Both the position numbers and the translations under genes were made by a program. From the NCBI RefSeq assembly GCF_014395225.1, contig NZ_CP060723.1:4650001-4714000 (forward strand): DNA of 64,000 nucleotides, read 5' to 3'. How positions within the stretch are numbered: the first letter of the stretch is position 1; each line of letters begins with the position of its first letter. The DNA comes from Pedobacter roseus (GTDB lineage: Bacteria > Bacteroidota > Bacteroidia > Sphingobacteriales > Sphingobacteriaceae). Shown here piece after piece: positions 28,807-37,986 of the stretch. Under the pieces are notes generated by a model, which did no database searches, was not told the origin of the DNA, and saw nothing but the letters and a program-made list of their open reading frames with translations.

Positions 28807-28955
28807 ACCGGGCTAATGGATTCTGTCTATGGTAGCGTAGCCGAAGGATCTTTTTTTTTTGGAAAGCAATGCCATCGCTCTTTTTAACATCAATCCGGCT
28901 TTCTGCTACAAGTCCGCGGCTCGTACCTCGCCATGCGGGCTTTTTGCGTCAATCC

Positions 28956-29072
28956 GGTTTAGGTGGATAGTATTTGCTACTATTAAAGTTTGCCCCAACC
29001 CGTAGCCATACCACGCGGTTAATGCGGCTTTTTGCAACCCTAGATAGTTCGGGAGGCCAGGCCACCTAAACC
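28956..29072. repeat. Long inverted repeat in intergenic repeat block
   Basis: GGTTTAGGTGG (28956-28966) is perfectly inverted at 29062-29072 (CCACCTAAACC). Between them TAGTA/TACTA forms a small hairpin, and GCGGGCTTTTTGC and GCGGCTTTTTGC occur as similar words at about 28936 and 29030. Just to the right, GCTACTGTCCCT (29143-29154) recurs at 38561-38572 beside the IS110 element. This looks like a nested or decayed dispersed repeat; I see no coding signal here. Confidence 0.5.
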
Positions 29073-29370
29073 CGACCATAGCGAGATGCTACCAATTTTC
29101 AATTGGAGCAGAAGCGGGGGCGGGACTGTTCAAACCCAAATGCTACTGTCCCTGCTTTCCAAAAATTTATACAGTTGACAGTTTGCAATTGTCAGTTTAC
29201 AGCCACTAATGACGGCCAGGTTGAGCTTTTGGAGCTTGGAGCCAGTTAACCGATTTAAACAATTAACCAACAAAACAGTTGGTAATTGGCAGTTAGCAAT
29301 CACGCATGACTAATCAACTAATGACTATTGAACAAATGAACTATAACTAAATTTCCTTTTCTTTGCAGAA

Positions 29371-30501
29371 ATGAAAAAATATTATCTAATTATTTTACTT
29401 GCGCTCTTTTCAGGTAGTTCATTCGCACAGATGAAACTGATCAGGAAGATGCTGTCCAACGAAAAAGATACCACCCGTAAAGCCAGTTTTTTGCCCCTGC
29501 CCGCTTTTGGCTATAGCCAGGAAACAGGATTTGAATTTGGTGTTGGTGCCATTTATTCATTTTATATCGACCGGAAGGATACGCTGAACCGCAGTTCCAA
29601 TTTCGCTTTGAACACCACCTATTCTACTAAAAAGACAGCCAATTTTATGTTAAAGGGTGATATGTGGACGAAAGGAAACAAATATCATTTTATCGGTGAT
29701 ATCCGTTTCAAAAACCAGCCCTTCAATTTTTATGGTATCGGCAATGATGCAAAAAAGATCGACGAGGATAAATTAGACCAGAGGGTTTTTAAAACACTTT
29801 TTGATGCAGAAATGAATACTTTGCCTAAAGCTTATACTGGTATTTCGCTTGGTTTTGAGAATTACCGCTTTATCGATAAGGAAGTTGGAGGAATTTACAG
29901 TACCAATCCACAAATTTTGGATAAAGACGGTGGTTCAGTAGCCTGGGTAGGTGCATCGCAAAGTTACGATACCCGAAACAGCAACAACTACCCAACTAAA
30001 GGCTTTTTTGGCCGTGCCACCTATCAGTATGCCCCTGATTTTTTTGGTGGAGACAGTTTTAATGGCTCGCAGATTAAATTAGACCTCCGTGGTTTCTTTA
30101 GTCTGGCACCGAAAGTGGTTTTGGGTGTGCAGGGAATATTTTATACCATTCAAAGCAAAAGCACGCCATTTTATTTATTGCAACAGTTAGGAAACGATCA
30201 GATGATGCGTGGTTATTACAGCGGCCGTTACCGCGACGAGAACCTAATTGCCGCACAGGCCGAAATCCGCTACCGCTTTATGAACCGTTTTGGTATCGTG
30301 GCTTTCGCTGGTACGGGTAAAGTATTTGCTAACGGCCAGTTTAATGGCGATGGATTAAAACCAAACTTTGGTGTTGGCGGCCGTTACTTTTTCGACCCGG
30401 CTAAAGGTTTGAGTGTACGTTTAGATTATGGTATAGGCGAAAAATTGCCAAATGAAAAACGCCAGGCAGGATTTTACATCAGCTTAGCGGAAGCGTTTTA
30501 G
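29371..30501 (+). CDS. BamA/TamA-like outer membrane barrel protein
   Basis: 376 residues with a signal peptide (MKKYYLIILLALFSGSSFAQ). There are no POTRA domains; the protein is essentially a 16-strand Omp85-type barrel. The family features are GASQSYDTRNSNNYPTKGFF, the MRGYYSGRYRDENL motif (equivalent to the RGF/Y lid-lock region, about 285-298) followed by AAQAEIRYRF, and a C-terminal strand ending in Phe (GFYISLAEAF). Such POTRA-less proteins are common in Bacteroidota; their cargo is unknown. The gene stands alone after a repeat-rich gap of 820 bases. Confidence 0.82.
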   Translation: MKKYYLIILLALFSGSSFAQMKLIRKMLSNEKDTTRKASFLPLPAFGYSQETGFEFGVGAIYSFYIDRKDTLNRSSNFALNTTYSTKKTANFMLKGDMWTKGNKYHFIGDIRFKNQPFNFYGIGNDAKKIDEDKLDQRVFKTLFDAEMNTLPKAYTGISLGFENYRFIDKEVGGIYSTNPQILDKDGGSVAWVGASQSYDTRNSNNYPTKGFFGRATYQYAPDFFGGDSFNGSQIKLDLRGFFSLAPKVVLGVQGIFYTIQSKSTPFYLLQQLGNDQMMRGYYSGRYRDENLIAAQAEIRYRFMNRFGIVAFAGTGKVFANGQFNGDGLKPNFGVGGRYFFDPAKGLSVRLDYGIGEKLPNEKRQAGFYISLAEAF

Positions 30502-30565
30502 AAACATATAAGATTGATGATGGAAAAGGGATGATGGGGATCTTCTTTCTATCATCCAACACTTT

Positions 30566-30780
30566 TGTCATGCTGAGCGTAGTCGAAGGATAACCACAGA
30601 TACACACGGATTAACACAGATATATTATGGCCACGGAGGCACAGAATACACAGAGAATTCATCGCTAATCATTATTCCGACAGTTTTGTCATGCTGAGCG
30701 TAGTCGAAGGATTAACCACAGATACACACGGATTAAAACAGATAATATTATTGCCACGGAAACGCAGAAAGCGCGGAGAA
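30566..30780. repeat. Tandem pair of a dispersed repeat
   Basis: The unit TGTCATGCTGAGCGTAGTCG followed by AAGGA occurs at about 30566-30590 and again at about 30686-30710. Each copy continues into ACCACAGATACACACGGATT, then a diverged GCCACGGA..CACAGA..GAGAAT tail. A decayed third start (TCATCCTGATCGTAGTC) lies near 30811. The 416-base gap 30502-30917 is almost entirely made of this material and holds no convincing gene. Confidence 0.75.
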
Positions 30781-30917
30781 TCTTTCGCTAAATCACGGCT
30801 GCCAGATTTATCATCCTGATCGTAGTCTAAGTATTCCCGCAGCGGAAACGATGCAACCACTAATGGAATTTATAGTACCGATTTAGTGCGAAGGATTTTT
30901 AATCCTTAAACTATATA

Positions 30918-31241
30918 TCATTTTCCGTGATAGAGTTCCAAAACTTTGCCATCAGATTTCTGTATTTCAATGTGTGGGACACCACCATCCATGCCGTTTT
31001 CTAAGGTACCATCAACCACCCAAATTTTTCCATTTTTTAAAGTTGCGATGAAAGGTTTCTTTTTAAGTACTTTTTCTCCGTAAATCCTGATAAAAAATAT
31101 TTGTGCAAGTTGAACCGCAGTTGCGCTATCTGGCACATAGCCTTGACCAGGCTCCCAATTGTTATGGTCTGCTTTGGGACTGCAATTTGTGAGTAGAACT
31201 ATAGATAGTATAATTAATATTAGTCGACAAATAAGATGCAT
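30918..31241 (-). CDS. NTF2-fold immunity-like lipoprotein
   Basis: 107 residues. The N-terminus MHLICRLILIILSIVLLTNCSPK is a lipoprotein signal (Cys20). The body reads GQGYVPDSATAVQLAQIFFI, IYGEKVLKKKPFIATL, GKIWVVDGTLENGMDGGVPH and IEIQKSDGKVLELYHGK. This closely follows the NTF2-fold immunity family (PF15631 type) associated with polymorphic toxin systems. No toxin is recognisable next to it, and the lipid anchor suggests action at the envelope. It lies 24 bases after an unknown gene (31266-31685) on the same strand, with which it may form an operon. Confidence 0.7.
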   Translation of the reverse strand: MHLICRLILIILSIVLLTNCSPKADHNNWEPGQGYVPDSATAVQLAQIFFIRIYGEKVLKKKPFIATLKNGKIWVVDGTLENGMDGGVPHIEIQKSDGKVLELYHGK

Positions 31242-31265
31242 TATTTTATAGTTTAATTTACAACT

Positions 31266-31685
31266 TTAAGGAAATACCAGTGGAAACATTAAAGAAAATT
31301 TCTTATTATTTTCATGAAAATCTCCGGATAAATGGTCTAAATCAGAATTAGACAATGGGCATTTTTCCCAAATATAATCCGGATGTTTATCCCGATCAAT
31401 ATCAAACCAGTAGTACAGTTTAAAATCCTTGAATTTCAGATTTACAGCTATTAGTGCATTAATCATTTGCATGTTAACAGGATTGGCAATTTGATAAATA
31501 CGGTCATCTTCGTTGTGCAACCACTTTTTGTAAAGATTTAAATATTGCTCTTTCCATTCCTGGATATTTATTTCACTAGATAAATACTGAAAAGCTTTAT
31601 GATCAGATTCCACTTCGGTTTCTGTTGAAAGGTACCAAATTACATTTTCACCATGCACTGTTATCATTATCTTAAAGCATTCCAT
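31266..31685 (-). CDS. Hypothetical protein
   Basis: 139 residues, soluble, with no signal peptide. It is rich in aromatic and acidic residues (KLYYWFDIDRDKHPDYIWEK) and ends in hydrophobic MFPLVFP. I do not recognise the family. The frame opens at ATG 31685; a second Met at residue 7 (MITVHG) is a possible start. The spacing of 24 bases to the NTF2-fold immunity-like gene suggests co-transcription. An accessory role in a polymorphic toxin/immunity locus is possible but only by position. Confidence 0.6.
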   Translation of the reverse strand: MECFKIMITVHGENVIWYLSTETEVESDHKAFQYLSSEINIQEWKEQYLNLYKKWLHNEDDRIYQIANPVNMQMINALIAVNLKFKDFKLYYWFDIDRDKHPDYIWEKCPLSNSDLDHLSGDFHENNKKFSLMFPLVFP

Positions 31686-31787
31686 ATAGTTTTAATCTTT
31701 TATCTCATGCTAAGTTTATAAAAAACCATCGCCTTTTATTTAAAATTTAAAAAGAGAAAATGTTTCACCAATCAACATTCCTATAAG

Positions 31788-31815
31788 ATTTGCCATCCTG
31801 AGCGAAGTCGAAGGA
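31788..31815. repeat. Dispersed TCCTGAGCG..GTCGAAGGA repeat, single copy
   Basis: The sequence CCATCCTGAGCGAAGTCGAA followed by GGAATCTT is another member of the family seen at 30566 and 30686. It lies in the 218-base gap between the hypothetical gene and the TonB receptor gene. Related fragments occur near 28660 and, inverted, near 40035. Confidence 0.6.
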
Positions 31816-31903
31816 ATCTTTATAGCAATATTAATGCAGAAAAACTCAGCAAAAAAAATCCTCTTTCTTCCATTTTCCATCATCCATATTACATCTTCCA
31901 TAA

Positions 31904-34288
31904 TCAATTGTTCCTCTTCCGCTCCTCTTCATTCCCTAACTTCCTATCCTGCTGTCTAATTTTTTCATTACCGAAATTATAACGGAAGGTGATCCGCAGC
32001 TGGCGGCTATCGTAATAATTATTGTATTCCTGCCTGATGTTATTAACGAGACTGCTATATCGATATTGGTTTGTTTTTAAAATATCACTTGCCGTAATGG
32101 CCAATTGTATTTTTTTACTGAGTAATAAAGTTTTAATCCCTAAGTCGAGGTTATACTGACTTTTATTCTGGTTCAGTCCATCAACAGTTGGGAACTGGTA
32201 CCACAGGCTTACTTCGCCTAAAATAGTTTTCGATTGGTTGAAAACAAACTGATTGAGTGTAGAAAAGTAAGCCCCAAATCCATTTAAGCTACCAAGCGTT
32301 TGGGCAATACCTGAATTGGATGCATTGTAAAAAACATCAAGCTGATTAATACTTTCCCAACCCTTCAGCGCATTAAAAGTAATGGCATTACTCAATTGAT
32401 AGTGATAGCCAGTTATAAAATTAACCGGTTTGGAGGCCTGGATATTTGTCTCCGGATCAATAAAATTAACATCATTATAACCATTTGTCGTTTTGCTGAA
32501 AGATAGCGAAGTGGTAAATATATTATAGGTATGGGAAAATTCGATATTATCATTATAAGAAGGTTGCAAAAAAGGATTACCTTCTGCATAGGCATACTGA
32601 TTACTATACCAGCGAATAGGGTTTAATTTACGGTAAGGTGTCCGGTTAATACGGCGGCCATAGTTGACCGAAAAAGTATTTTTATCATTTGCCCTGTAAA
32701 TCACGTAAAGTGTAGGAAAAAGTCGCAAATAATCATCCTTATTACGTTCATTAACCGATATTCCTTCAATCTGCGTGTATTCCCCCCTTAATCCGGCCTG
32801 AAAATCCCATTTTTTGATCGTTTTATTGAAATTAAGATAGAGTGCCTGGGTATTTTCATGGTAATTAAACTGATTGTTTTGCCCCGGATCAATTTCATAA
32901 TGATGATTAAGCACTTTGTAAAAAGCAAGATCGCTCTGGTTTTTGATAAAACTCAGTTTTGTGCCAAAAGATAACTTAAAGGTTTTATAAGGCAAATCTA
33001 CATCTGCTTTTAAGATAAAAAAATCAATATTTTGTTTACTCGTCGATAGGTATTCGGCAAAGGAATTCGGAATTACCGTTCCGTTTTCAAAATAACTTGT
33101 ATTATTAAAAAATCTGTTTTTATCATCCCTATAGGTAAACCAATCGCCATTAATGGTGAGTTGCTTTCCTGTCGAATCTAAAGCTTGTTTTAAATAAATA
33201 TTCGCCGAACGGTAATGAGATTTGATTTTAGCATTCGCATCAGAATTCAATACCGAATCTAAACCATTGCTACCATTATAAACTCTTGTTTTTATATTTT
33301 CTTCCGAATGGAAACTGGTCAGTCCGCCGTTATAAGATAAACCCAACAACGTTTTTTTGGAAGCCTGGTAATCCATTCCGATCTGTCCGCTGGGTACTGT
33401 TCTAAAATTCCGATCTTTATTTACAATATTCCAGGTTTGTGCGGGATAAAATACATCGCTTTGCTCATACGGAACAATTGAGCCTTTCCTGATATTAAAG
33501 TTTGAAGAAAGTGTAATTTTGTTTTTCCGGTAACTTAAATTCCCGCCAGCAGATGCGGTAAAATAACTTGCTTTGGTTGCAGCTGAATTTACCGACCCTT
33601 TGAAACCTTCATCGTTAACTTTCTTAAGCACAATATTGATCAGCCCATTATTTCCCTGTGCATCATATTTGGCCGGCGGATTGGTAATGACTTCAATTTT
33701 TGCAATGTTATCTGATAAAATTGACTTTAGATAATTCGAGAGTTCATCTGCCGATAAAGGCACCAATTTATCATTGATCATCACATTAACCTCGCCTTTG
33801 CCCACCAATGAAACTTTATCGTTCAACACCCGTACACCAGGGACTTTTGAAAGCAGCTCCAAGGCATCAGTTCCGATTGCTGAAATGCTGTTCTCTACAT
33901 TAAAAACAGTCCTGTCGATTTTTTTTTCTATCAATGCTTTTTCAGCACTCACCTGAACATCGGCAAGAATAGAAGGAGTTCTTTGGAGTTGAACATTGAT
34001 TACAGTATTACCTGTTATTGTAACTAACCGATTTACGCTTTCAAAATTGATTGCAGAAAAAACAGCCGAATATTTCCCTGATGGTAATTTGAATTGGTAA
34101 GTTCCTAAACTATCGGTTTGGGTGTAATCGACCAGATTTTGAGTGCCAGAAATTTTAACGGTAACAAAAGGTATAATTTTATTTTCTTGATCGATTACCT
34201 TTCCTGAGAGCTTGAATTGGGCATGGACAGTTGTACAAATAAGGCTTAATAATAAAACATTGAAGTTTTTATAATTTATAAGCTTCAT
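31904..34288 (-). CDS. TonB-dependent receptor, outer membrane beta-barrel family
   Basis: 794 residues from ATG 34288, which yields the signal MKLINYKNFNVLLLSLICTTVHAQ; an ATG at 34294 is also possible, while the TTG at 34324 lies inside the upstream gene. A carboxypeptidase-regulatory-like domain (SGKVIDQENKIIPFVTVKI, about 27-105) is followed by a plug (DALELLSKVPGVRV; IEVITNPPAKYDAQGNNGLI) and a PF14905-type barrel. It lacks SusC features and has no SusD. It starts inside the last codons of the M56 gene (overlap about 20 bases), making it the fourth gene of the BlaI-M56-M56 operon. Its ligand is unknown; envelope stress or antibiotic-linked import is a guess from context. Confidence 0.9.
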   Translation of the reverse strand: MKLINYKNFNVLLLSLICTTVHAQFKLSGKVIDQENKIIPFVTVKISGTQNLVDYTQTDSLGTYQFKLPSGKYSAVFSAINFESVNRLVTITGNTVINVQLQRTPSILADVQVSAEKALIEKKIDRTVFNVENSISAIGTDALELLSKVPGVRVLNDKVSLVGKGEVNVMINDKLVPLSADELSNYLKSILSDNIAKIEVITNPPAKYDAQGNNGLINIVLKKVNDEGFKGSVNSAATKASYFTASAGGNLSYRKNKITLSSNFNIRKGSIVPYEQSDVFYPAQTWNIVNKDRNFRTVPSGQIGMDYQASKKTLLGLSYNGGLTSFHSEENIKTRVYNGSNGLDSVLNSDANAKIKSHYRSANIYLKQALDSTGKQLTINGDWFTYRDDKNRFFNNTSYFENGTVIPNSFAEYLSTSKQNIDFFILKADVDLPYKTFKLSFGTKLSFIKNQSDLAFYKVLNHHYEIDPGQNNQFNYHENTQALYLNFNKTIKKWDFQAGLRGEYTQIEGISVNERNKDDYLRLFPTLYVIYRANDKNTFSVNYGRRINRTPYRKLNPIRWYSNQYAYAEGNPFLQPSYNDNIEFSHTYNIFTTSLSFSKTTNGYNDVNFIDPETNIQASKPVNFITGYHYQLSNAITFNALKGWESINQLDVFYNASNSGIAQTLGSLNGFGAYFSTLNQFVFNQSKTILGEVSLWYQFPTVDGLNQNKSQYNLDLGIKTLLLSKKIQLAITASDILKTNQYRYSSLVNNIRQEYNNYYDSRQLRITFRYNFGNEKIRQQDRKLGNEEERKRNN

Positions 34289-36416
34289 ACCCATATTGCA
34301 AGCTTTTCCCTGCTTTAAGATCAATTTTTATGCTATCGGCTCTAAATCCTCTTCTTATTTCTTTAGCATATACATTAGCATTAATTATTTTTGCCGTATT
34401 TTCTACAGAATTGTAAATGATTTTTGAACCAGTGTATTTACCATGAAAATCACTCCAGATACTCGCGTTTCCAAGCATTGTAATAATAGACTTGTCTTTA
34501 CTTAACAATATAGTATCTGCCTGATAATGAATATTTTTTACTGCATCGTCAGGTACATAAAATTGTGTTTGCCCGGGTTCAAAGGTGATGCGTGAGTTTT
34601 TAACCAAATCAAATATCATTTTATCACTGATATTTATTTCCCCATTATGCTCAAAAGATGCTCCTCTAGCTGTAATGGTGCTAGTACTTCTATCCCATTC
34701 AACTTTGCGAGCCTTTAATAAATCACCTTTTATTTCAATAACAGCATTTTCCATGTAAGAAACAATATTCTTTACATCACCCTTCAGTTTAGTATACGAA
34801 ATGATTTTAGGCTTAGTGACTTCAGTAACTATAACAGGTTCATTTTTTACTGCAGTAACTTTCTGTTTCCCATCATTAAAATAAAAACGATTGTAAAGTG
34901 CTTCATTTTTGATCAGGTATTTTTTAGGCTCAGAATACAATACGATCATTTTATCAGTAGCATAAGTATTTTTGGCCACCAATTTTTCACCAATAAATTT
35001 AACCAATACCTGGTCGCCTGCTTTAAAGTTACGATCCTTTATATTTTGAGCTTTAAGGTTAAGGTTGATGGTAAAAAAGCCATCATTTAATACGATTTTT
35101 TCAATCTTGCCATTATCAGACTTTTCTATTGTTTTAATTTTTGAGGTAGCAAAGCGAGCCTTATTCGCTTCGTATAAAAAGGCATGGTTTTCTATTTTTT
35201 CCTCATAAATCAAGGTTCCGTCCGAAGTTGTAATTTTTGCCGGAAAATAGATTGGTTTATCAGTCTGCGCTATCACCTTACCACTTTTATCCATCTTTTT
35301 AAAACTCACAGCTTTTCCAGTTATGTAGGCCACTAATTCATCACCGATCTTAATTTTATCTTTAAACCTGGTTGCCTCAACAGGATAAATCTTTCCGTCA
35401 GCCAACAGGTCGAAAGTATACCCTCCAATAACTCCTCTTTCTATTTTGATTACTTTTCCTTTTAAAGTTCCTTCATAAAAATCTTTCGAAGGTTTGTTTT
35501 CCTCCTTTATATTTTGTGCATATACTACCTGTACAGCAAATAACCAAAACAATCCTACCACAACCGGCAATGCCAATAAATACATTAATTTTTTCATGTT
35601 TTTAGATTTTGAATGGAACAACATTTTAATGCGGTCTTTAATGGGGCTTTTTACAAAATTGTGGATCAGGGGCATATCACTTTTGCTAATGGCCAGTTTT
35701 AATAACAGATTGACATAAACCTCATTTCCAAAACCGTTTGAAGTCATCTCGTCGGCCTCATATTCGTGCACCTGCTCTAAAGCCTTATCGTACAAGTAAA
35801 TAACAGGATTAAACCATAAAATTGATTTAAAAACCATTAACATTATTTTATCTACAGAGTGGAATTGCCTGGCATGCACTTCTTCGTGTTTAAGCAAAAC
35901 AGCCAGATCAGCCTTACTTACATTACGCTCATCGATAAAAACATAATTAAAAAAGGAGCAATTGGTAAAACCAGCCGATTTGGAAATGAGCTTTAAACCA
36001 TTGCTATTTTTTGTGTATCTACCCGTATATTTTAGCAAATTGAACAACCGCCACAAACAGATCAGGAATAAAAGTGAAGCAATACCAACATAAGCCCCAT
36101 TAATCATCTCTGACCAGTTGATTTCAGGTTTTGCCTGCTGATCATACTCCAGCATTACAGGCTGAATAAGCTGTACCGGAGCAGGATTAACTGGTTTTAT
36201 TTCGGGTACATTGGCCGAAACTTGGGTGTCTGTAACCACCATTTCGCGCTTAATTTCAAATTGTAAAAGCGGAATGATAAAACTCAGCAACAGGGTACCC
36301 AGCAGGTAAAAGCGGTTGATTTTAAAGAAAGTCAGTTTTCTCAAAAACAACAGATAAAAACCAAAAAACAATACCGTGCAGGCGGTAACTTTAAGCAGGT
36401 AGGTTAATGCTTCCAT
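34269..36416 (-). CDS. M56 (BlaR1-like) membrane metallopeptidase with LptA/OstA-like C-terminus
   Basis: 715 residues. Three N-terminal membrane helices (about 5-25, 35-52, 108-127) and a fourth at about 278-298 flank a cytoplasmic M56 domain with the zinc motif HEEVH (177-181) and the third ligand in HEYEADE (217-223). The periplasmic part (about 300-715) is not a penicillin-binding domain. It starts with two small beta domains (KGKVIKIERGVIGGYTFDLL; GKIEKIVLNDGFFTINLNLK) and ends with repeats such as STITARGASFEHNGEINISD and SIITMLGNASIWSDFHGKYT that look like the LptA/OstA fold. It follows the M56-amidase gene by 10 bases. The sensor input is unknown. Confidence 0.85.
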   Translation of the reverse strand: MEALTYLLKVTACTVLFFGFYLLFLRKLTFFKINRFYLLGTLLLSFIIPLLQFEIKREMVVTDTQVSANVPEIKPVNPAPVQLIQPVMLEYDQQAKPEINWSEMINGAYVGIASLLFLICLWRLFNLLKYTGRYTKNSNGLKLISKSAGFTNCSFFNYVFIDERNVSKADLAVLLKHEEVHARQFHSVDKIMLMVFKSILWFNPVIYLYDKALEQVHEYEADEMTSNGFGNEVYVNLLLKLAISKSDMPLIHNFVKSPIKDRIKMLFHSKSKNMKKLMYLLALPVVVGLFWLFAVQVVYAQNIKEENKPSKDFYEGTLKGKVIKIERGVIGGYTFDLLADGKIYPVEATRFKDKIKIGDELVAYITGKAVSFKKMDKSGKVIAQTDKPIYFPAKITTSDGTLIYEEKIENHAFLYEANKARFATSKIKTIEKSDNGKIEKIVLNDGFFTINLNLKAQNIKDRNFKAGDQVLVKFIGEKLVAKNTYATDKMIVLYSEPKKYLIKNEALYNRFYFNDGKQKVTAVKNEPVIVTEVTKPKIISYTKLKGDVKNIVSYMENAVIEIKGDLLKARKVEWDRSTSTITARGASFEHNGEINISDKMIFDLVKNSRITFEPGQTQFYVPDDAVKNIHYQADTILLSKDKSIITMLGNASIWSDFHGKYTGSKIIYNSVENTAKIINANVYAKEIRRGFRADSIKIDLKAGKSLQYGYEAYKL

Positions 36417-36426
36417 AATTGATTAA

Positions 36427-37986
36427 TTAGCATCCACGTTTTGAGAACTGTACAAAGCCATCTAAAATCAGGTTACTGATCCTACGAATATTTTTTTCCT
36501 GATTGATGTAGTCCAGCGTTTTCGCTTCCGAGATATTCCCCATTTCAATTAAAACCGCCGGCACTTTCGATTCTCTTAGCAACAGCAGGTTTGCATCTTT
36601 TAAGGAATCTTTTACTGCTAAACCATTCAATTGTTTCAACTTGCCTAAAATACCGGCGCCCAGATCTTCGGCAGATTTAATATTTCCATTCAGTTTAGAA
36701 ACGTAAACCTCAATTCCGCTGAAAGGAGCAGCAGTATTTGCAAGTGCTGCGTTATGGTGAATAGAAATAAATGCAGTAGCTTCCTGTTTTGGCAATCGAT
36801 CGCGAAGTGAAATATACTGGTCAGCATTTCTTGTTAAGATAACCTTAATGCCTCTTTTTGCGGCTTCCTTCTTCAGTATTTTCACCGCTCTCAAATTAAG
36901 GTCTTTTTCTTTTTGTCCATCCAGGGCAGCTATAGCTTCATCTTTACCGCCATGACCGGCATCAATAACGAGCACCGGCTCTACTTCGTTAAAAGCAGGG
37001 TTAGCATTCGGGTTAACTTTAATATTACTGGTTAAATAGTTCATTGCATAAACATTTGGTCTTTTGGGCGCATCTGCAGCGGTTTGATTTCCGTTTGCTG
37101 TTTTTGCTACAATAACCTCTTCCCTGTTTATAAATGCCATACAACAAATCATTAAAACGGGAAGAATGGCCAGATAGGCCAGCTTTTGCACCTTTACATT
37201 TGGTTCTTTGTATAACATTTTAATCCTGTTTTTTAAGGGGAGTTTACTAAAACTATTCACCACTAAATTTTTAGCAGGCATCGCCAGGTTTAACAGCAGT
37301 GAAGCATATACTTCTTTATCTGCAGATTGGGTTGTTCCGCGATCGGCCAAAAATTCATGATTATGATCAATTGCATTACGCCAGAAATAAATGATGGGAT
37401 TAAACCAAAGGATAGCGGTTGCTAAGTTTGCCAGGAGTTTATCGAAAGCGTGTAATTGCTGTACATGGACTGATTCGTGTTTTATAATCAGGTCCTTTTC
37501 ACTTAATTGTAAGGAAGAATCGACAATAATCTGGTTAAAAAAAGAGCAGTTTTTTATGGCCGATTGCTCATCGACTAAAATAACATCGCCATCTTTATCT
37601 ATCTCATGTTTACGCAATTGGAGCTGGATACGCACCATCATAAACAGCATCCTAAAAACAAGGATAGTCAGGATAGCACAATAACCATATATCAGGAGCT
37701 GATCCCAGTGTATACTTTTATTAACTGTGCTTACTCCACCTTCATTATCCCGCTCCATAAAACCATCATTATTATAGGCGATTTTTGAAGGAATTTGGTC
37801 GCTGGAAACCACCACTTCATGCCTGTTTTCAATAGTAATGGCCGGAATACCAAAACTTACCAGCAGCATTAATAATAAATAAGCCCGGTTGAGGTTAAAA
37901 AATGTAAGCCCGGCCAATAATAAGCGATAAGCTGTAAAGAATAAGATTGTGCAGGCCGAAACCTTTAACAAATAAATTAAAATCAT
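36427..37986 (-). CDS. M56 (BlaR1-like) peptidase fused to N-acetylmuramoyl-L-alanine amidase
   Basis: 519 residues. Membrane helices at about 5-25, 34-52, 96-120 and 268-285 surround the M56 protease with HESVH (170-174) and the downstream HEFLADRG (210-217). The periplasmic C-terminus (about 337-515) is an Amidase_3 domain: VLVIDAGHGG (zinc His345), Glu360 in KEKDLNL, SIHHNA (His410/411) and the catalytic Glu481 in LIEMGN. All expected amidase residues are present. BlaR1 carries a penicillin-sensing domain at this place; here a peptidoglycan hydrolase replaces it. It overlaps the BlaI-type repressor gene by four bases (ATGA), so repressor and protease are made together. Confidence 0.9.
   Translation of the reverse strand: MILIYLLKVSACTILFFTAYRLLLAGLTFFNLNRAYLLLMLLVSFGIPAITIENRHEVVVSSDQIPSKIAYNNDGFMERDNEGGVSTVNKSIHWDQLLIYGYCAILTILVFRMLFMMVRIQLQLRKHEIDKDGDVILVDEQSAIKNCSFFNQIIVDSSLQLSEKDLIIKHESVHVQQLHAFDKLLANLATAILWFNPIIYFWRNAIDHNHEFLADRGTTQSADKEVYASLLLNLAMPAKNLVVNSFSKLPLKNRIKMLYKEPNVKVQKLAYLAILPVLMICCMAFINREEVIVAKTANGNQTAADAPKRPNVYAMNYLTSNIKVNPNANPAFNEVEPVLVIDAGHGGKDEAIAALDGQKEKDLNLRAVKILKKEAAKRGIKVILTRNADQYISLRDRLPKQEATAFISIHHNAALANTAAPFSGIEVYVSKLNGNIKSAEDLGAGILGKLKQLNGLAVKDSLKDANLLLLRESKVPAVLIEMGNISEAKTLDYINQEKNIRRISNLILDGFVQFSKRGC

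Noticed and set aside
30672..30860. Open frame of 62 codons on the minus strand
   Set aside because: It lies entirely in dispersed repeat sequence and its translation has no domain, signal or codon pattern of a gene.
34288..34324. Longer start (TTG 34324) for the TonB receptor
   Set aside because: It would place 12 extra residues before an otherwise clear signal peptide and lie inside the upstream M56 gene.
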